In this document: positions 6,097 to 8,097 of the stretch, in pieces | Layout of the letters: every line of letters begins with the position of its first letter | Position numbering within the stretch: the first letter of the stretch is position 1 | Assembly (NCBI GenBank): GCA_913774725.1 | Contig: CAJYIG010000270.1 | Location: 1-8,097 of the forward strand | Origin: an uncultured Curtobacterium sp. | GTDB lineage: Bacteria > Actinomycetota > Actinomycetes > Actinomycetales > Microbacteriaceae | Direction of reading: 5' to 3' | DNA length: 8,097 nt | Made by a program: the position numbers and the translations under genes | The notes under the pieces: generated by a model | Told to the model about the DNA's origin: nothing | Database searches by the model: none | What the model saw: only the letters and a program-made list of their open reading frames with translations

Positions 6097-7536
6097 ATGC
6101 TCGACCGCACCGAGCCGCTCGACCGGCACGCGCCGGTGAGCGACGTCCGTCGGTGGTGGAACAGCGTGCTCGACGTCCTCCGGGCATCTCCGTCGCGACT
6201 CGCGATCCTCGTCTTCGTCGCGCTGATCCTCATCTTCACGACCCTCTTCACGACCCCGTGGGCGTCGGCGGACCGCACCCCCACGCACTTCGCGGACGCC
6301 CTGTTCACGGCCGCGTCGGTGGTCTGCGTCACCGGCCTCGCCACCGTCGACATGGCGACGCACTGGTCGGTGTTCGGCAAGGTCCTGATCGTCGTCGGTA
6401 CCCAGATCGGTGCGGTCGGCGTGCTCACCTTCGCCTCGATCCTCGGACTCGTGGTCACGCGGCGGCTCGGACTGCGCGCGAAGCTCATCGCCGCGGGCGA
6501 CTCGAACCCCCTCCGCACGCACTCCGGTGCGGTGCCGGAGGGACAGGCCGTGCGGCTCGGCGAGGTCGGCACGCTGCTGCTCACGGTCGCCGTCAGCACC
6601 CTGACGATCGAGGTCGCCGTCGGCGTGCTCATCCTGCCCTCGGTCCTCGCCGCGGGGTACCCGTTCTGGACGGCGGTCGGCGACGCCTTCTACTACGCGG
6701 CGATGGCGTTCACGAACACCGGCTTCTCGCCGAACGCCGACGGGCTCGCCCCGTTCGCGAACGACTACTGGTTCCTCTCGATGCTCATGGTCGCGGTCGT
6801 CGCCGGGTCGATCGGCTTCCCGGTCATCCGTGCGGTGACCAAGCAGTTCCGGACGCCGCGCCGGTGGCCGATCCACGTCAAGCTCACCCTGACCACGAGC
6901 GCGGTCCTGCTCCTGGTCGGCGCCGTCGTCTACACCGCGCTCGAGGCGTCGAACCCCCGCACGCTCGGCGACGCCGGAGCGGGGCACACCGCGTTCCAGG
7001 CGCTCTTCTTCTCGACGATGACGCGGTCCGGCGGCTTCGCCACGATCGACGTCCAGCAGATGCACGGCGCGAGCCTGCTCGTCACCGACATGCTCATGTT
7101 CATCGGCGGCGGCTCCGCCTCGACGGCCGGCGGCATCAAGGTGACGACGCTCGCCGTGCTCTTCCTGGCTGCCGTCGCCGAGGCTCGCGGGCGGCGGAGC
7201 ATGGAGGCGTTCGGTCGACGCATCCCGAGCGACGTGCTGCGCGTCGCGGTCGCGGTCGTGCTCTGGGGCGCGACCATCGTCGCCGTGATGACGGTCGTCC
7301 TGCTGCAGATCACCGGCGACTCGCTCGACCGGGTGCTCTTCGAGGTGATCTCCGCCTTCGCCACGTGCGGGCTGAGCTCCGGCATCTCCGCCGAGCTCCC
7401 CGAGGCCGGCAAGTACGTGCTCGCCGCCACGATGTTCCTGGGTCGGGTCGGTACAGTGACCATCGCCGCCGCGCTGGCCGCCAGCCAGAGCCGGCAGCTG
7501 TTCCGCCGTCCCGAGGAGAGGCCGATCGTTGGCTGA
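6097..7536 (+). CDS. TrkH/KtrB family potassium uptake channel subunit
   Basis: A 479-residue membrane subunit of a Trk/Ktr K+ uptake system. It has the four-repeat (M1-P-M2) architecture with one selectivity-filter glycine in each pore loop: CVTGLA (G80), TNTGFS (G209), TRSGGF (G312) and ATCGLS (G425). The glycine-rich intramembrane gate in repeat three is GGGSASTAGGIKVTT (337-351), and the conserved gating arginine of the last helix is R450 (FLGRVGTVT). Length is close to KtrB (about 450) and TrkH (about 480). About eight membrane helices are expected, with a cytoplasmic N-terminus. The ATG at 6097 has GGAGG (6086-6090) 6 nt upstream. The RCK partner gene overlaps its end by 8 bp, so both subunits are made together. 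The subtype (TrkH or KtrB) is not certain. Confidence 0.95.
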   Translation: MLDRTEPLDRHAPVSDVRRWWNSVLDVLRASPSRLAILVFVALILIFTTLFTTPWASADRTPTHFADALFTAASVVCVTGLATVDMATHWSVFGKVLIVVGTQIGAVGVLTFASILGLVVTRRLGLRAKLIAAGDSNPLRTHSGAVPEGQAVRLGEVGTLLLTVAVSTLTIEVAVGVLILPSVLAAGYPFWTAVGDAFYYAAMAFTNTGFSPNADGLAPFANDYWFLSMLMVAVVAGSIGFPVIRAVTKQFRTPRRWPIHVKLTLTTSAVLLLVGAVVYTALEASNPRTLGDAGAGHTAFQALFFSTMTRSGGFATIDVQQMHGASLLVTDMLMFIGGGSASTAGGIKVTTLAVLFLAAVAEARGRRSMEAFGRRIPSDVLRVAVAVVLWGATIVAVMTVVLLQITGDSLDRVLFEVISAFATCGLSSGISAELPEAGKYVLAATMFLGRVGTVTIAAALAASQSRQLFRRPEERPIVG

Positions 7537-8097
7537 CCGCCGCGTCGCACGCGCCGAGCGCCGTGCACCCCACCCCGTCACCGGCGCCGTGAGCCACGAC
7601 GCACCCGTGCTCGTCCTCGGCCTCGGGCGCTTCGGAGCCGCCACCGCCGGGCAGCTCGAGCGGCAGCACCGCGAGGTGCTCGTCGTCGACACCGATGCCG
7701 CGCTCGTGCAGAAGTGGTCGGACCGCGTCACGCACGCCGTGCAGGCCGACGCGACCGACATCGACGCCCTCCGGCAGATCGGCGCCCAGGACTTCGCGAT
7801 CGCGGTGGTCGCCGTCGGCTCGCACCTCGAGTCGAGCGTGCTCATCACGTCGAACCTGGTCGACCTCGGGATCCCGCAGATCTGGGCGAAGGCCGTCAGC
7901 CGGTCGCACGGCACGATCCTGTCCCGCATCGGCGCGAACCACGTCGTCTACCCGGAGCGCGAGGCCGGCGAGCGGACCGCCCACCTGGTCTCGGGACGCA
8001 TGCTCGACTTCATCGAGGTCGACGACGACTTCGCGGTGGTCAAGATGCACCCGCCCCGCGCGGTGCGCGGCAAGGACCTCGCCACGACGGTCATCCG
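7529..8097 (+). CDS. TrkA/KtrA family RCK subunit of potassium uptake system (3' partial)
   Basis: At least 189 residues, open at the right edge. This is the cytoplasmic RCK regulator that binds nucleotide and gates the TrkH/KtrB channel. The RCK_N Rossmann fold begins with VLVLGLGRFG (GxGxxG, residues 31-36) and has the nucleotide-ribose acidic residue at the end of strand 2 (VVDTD, D54/D56). The start of the RCK_C (TrkA_C) domain is visible from ~165 (DDDFAVVKMHPPRAVRGKDL). The TTG start at 7529 is chosen because AGGAGAGG (7514-7521) is exactly 7 nt upstream. GTG at 7589 has no ribosome site but would start nearer the fold. The TTG form adds about 20 basic residues and overlaps trkH by 8 bp, implying coupled translation. 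Confidence 0.93.
   Translation, partial: MADRRVARAERRAPHPVTGAVSHDAPVLVLGLGRFGAATAGQLERQHREVLVVDTDAALVQKWSDRVTHAVQADATDIDALRQIGAQDFAIAVVAVGSHLESSVLITSNLVDLGIPQIWAKAVSRSHGTILSRIGANHVVYPEREAGERTAHLVSGRMLDFIEVDDDFAVVKMHPPRAVRGKDLATTVI

Noticed and set aside
6034..7929. Long minus-strand open frame (631 codons) opposite trkH and ktrA
   Set aside because: Antisense shadow with Arg/Asp/His-rich sequence and no domain; the plus strand carries clear TrkH and RCK motifs.

Overview
The window is very GC-rich with a strong C/G third-position bias. Its gene types and order look like the chromosome of a high-GC actinobacterium, most likely Microbacteriaceae (Curtobacterium-like). That placement comes from protein character and gene order recalled from memory, not from a search. 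No rRNA, tRNA, IS element, prophage, CRISPR array or biosynthetic cluster is visible; it reads as an ordinary core/housekeeping stretch.

Layout. (1) 1-2148: a possible leftward gene start at the left edge, then a SulP anion transporter (minus) divergent from a MerR-family regulator (plus). A perfect 10-6-10 palindrome lies between them and is the likely shared operator. (2) 2170-2716: two small uncharacterised minus-strand genes, a one-TM protein and a basic 70-residue protein, overlapping by 47 bp. (3) 2857-4197: an archaeal/eukaryal-type aspartyl-tRNA synthetase, closed by a perfect 19-bp hairpin that also faces the convergent operon. (4) 4270-4814: a glutaredoxin-like/Dabb two-gene operon (minus) with ATGA coupling. 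(5) 4899-5317: the 32-residue ribosomal protein bS22 preceded by an excisionase-like HTH protein (minus), each with its own promoter candidate. (6) 5432-5500: a short 23-bp tandem repeat. (7) 5509-8097: a cysteine-free ArsR-type regulator divergent from a two-gene K+ uptake operon (TrkH/KtrB channel plus TrkA/KtrA RCK subunit). The RCK gene starts at an overlapping TTG and runs off the right edge.

How the genes work together. Two modules pair a regulator with a divergent transporter (MerR/SulP and ArsR/Trk). TrkH and KtrA should form one gated K+ uptake complex. Grx and Dabb form a small coupled operon. AspRS and bS22 serve translation.

A recurring signature is a TAnnnT -10 box 6-8 nt upstream of a start codon without a well-placed Shine-Dalgarno. 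It occurs before SulP, aspS, grx, arsR and a possible gene at the left edge, and suggests leaderless transcripts. I found no convincing undescribed system. The best leads are the MerR palindrome, the repeat-built N-terminus of MerR, the AspRS subtype, the two unknown small genes and the 23-bp repeats.
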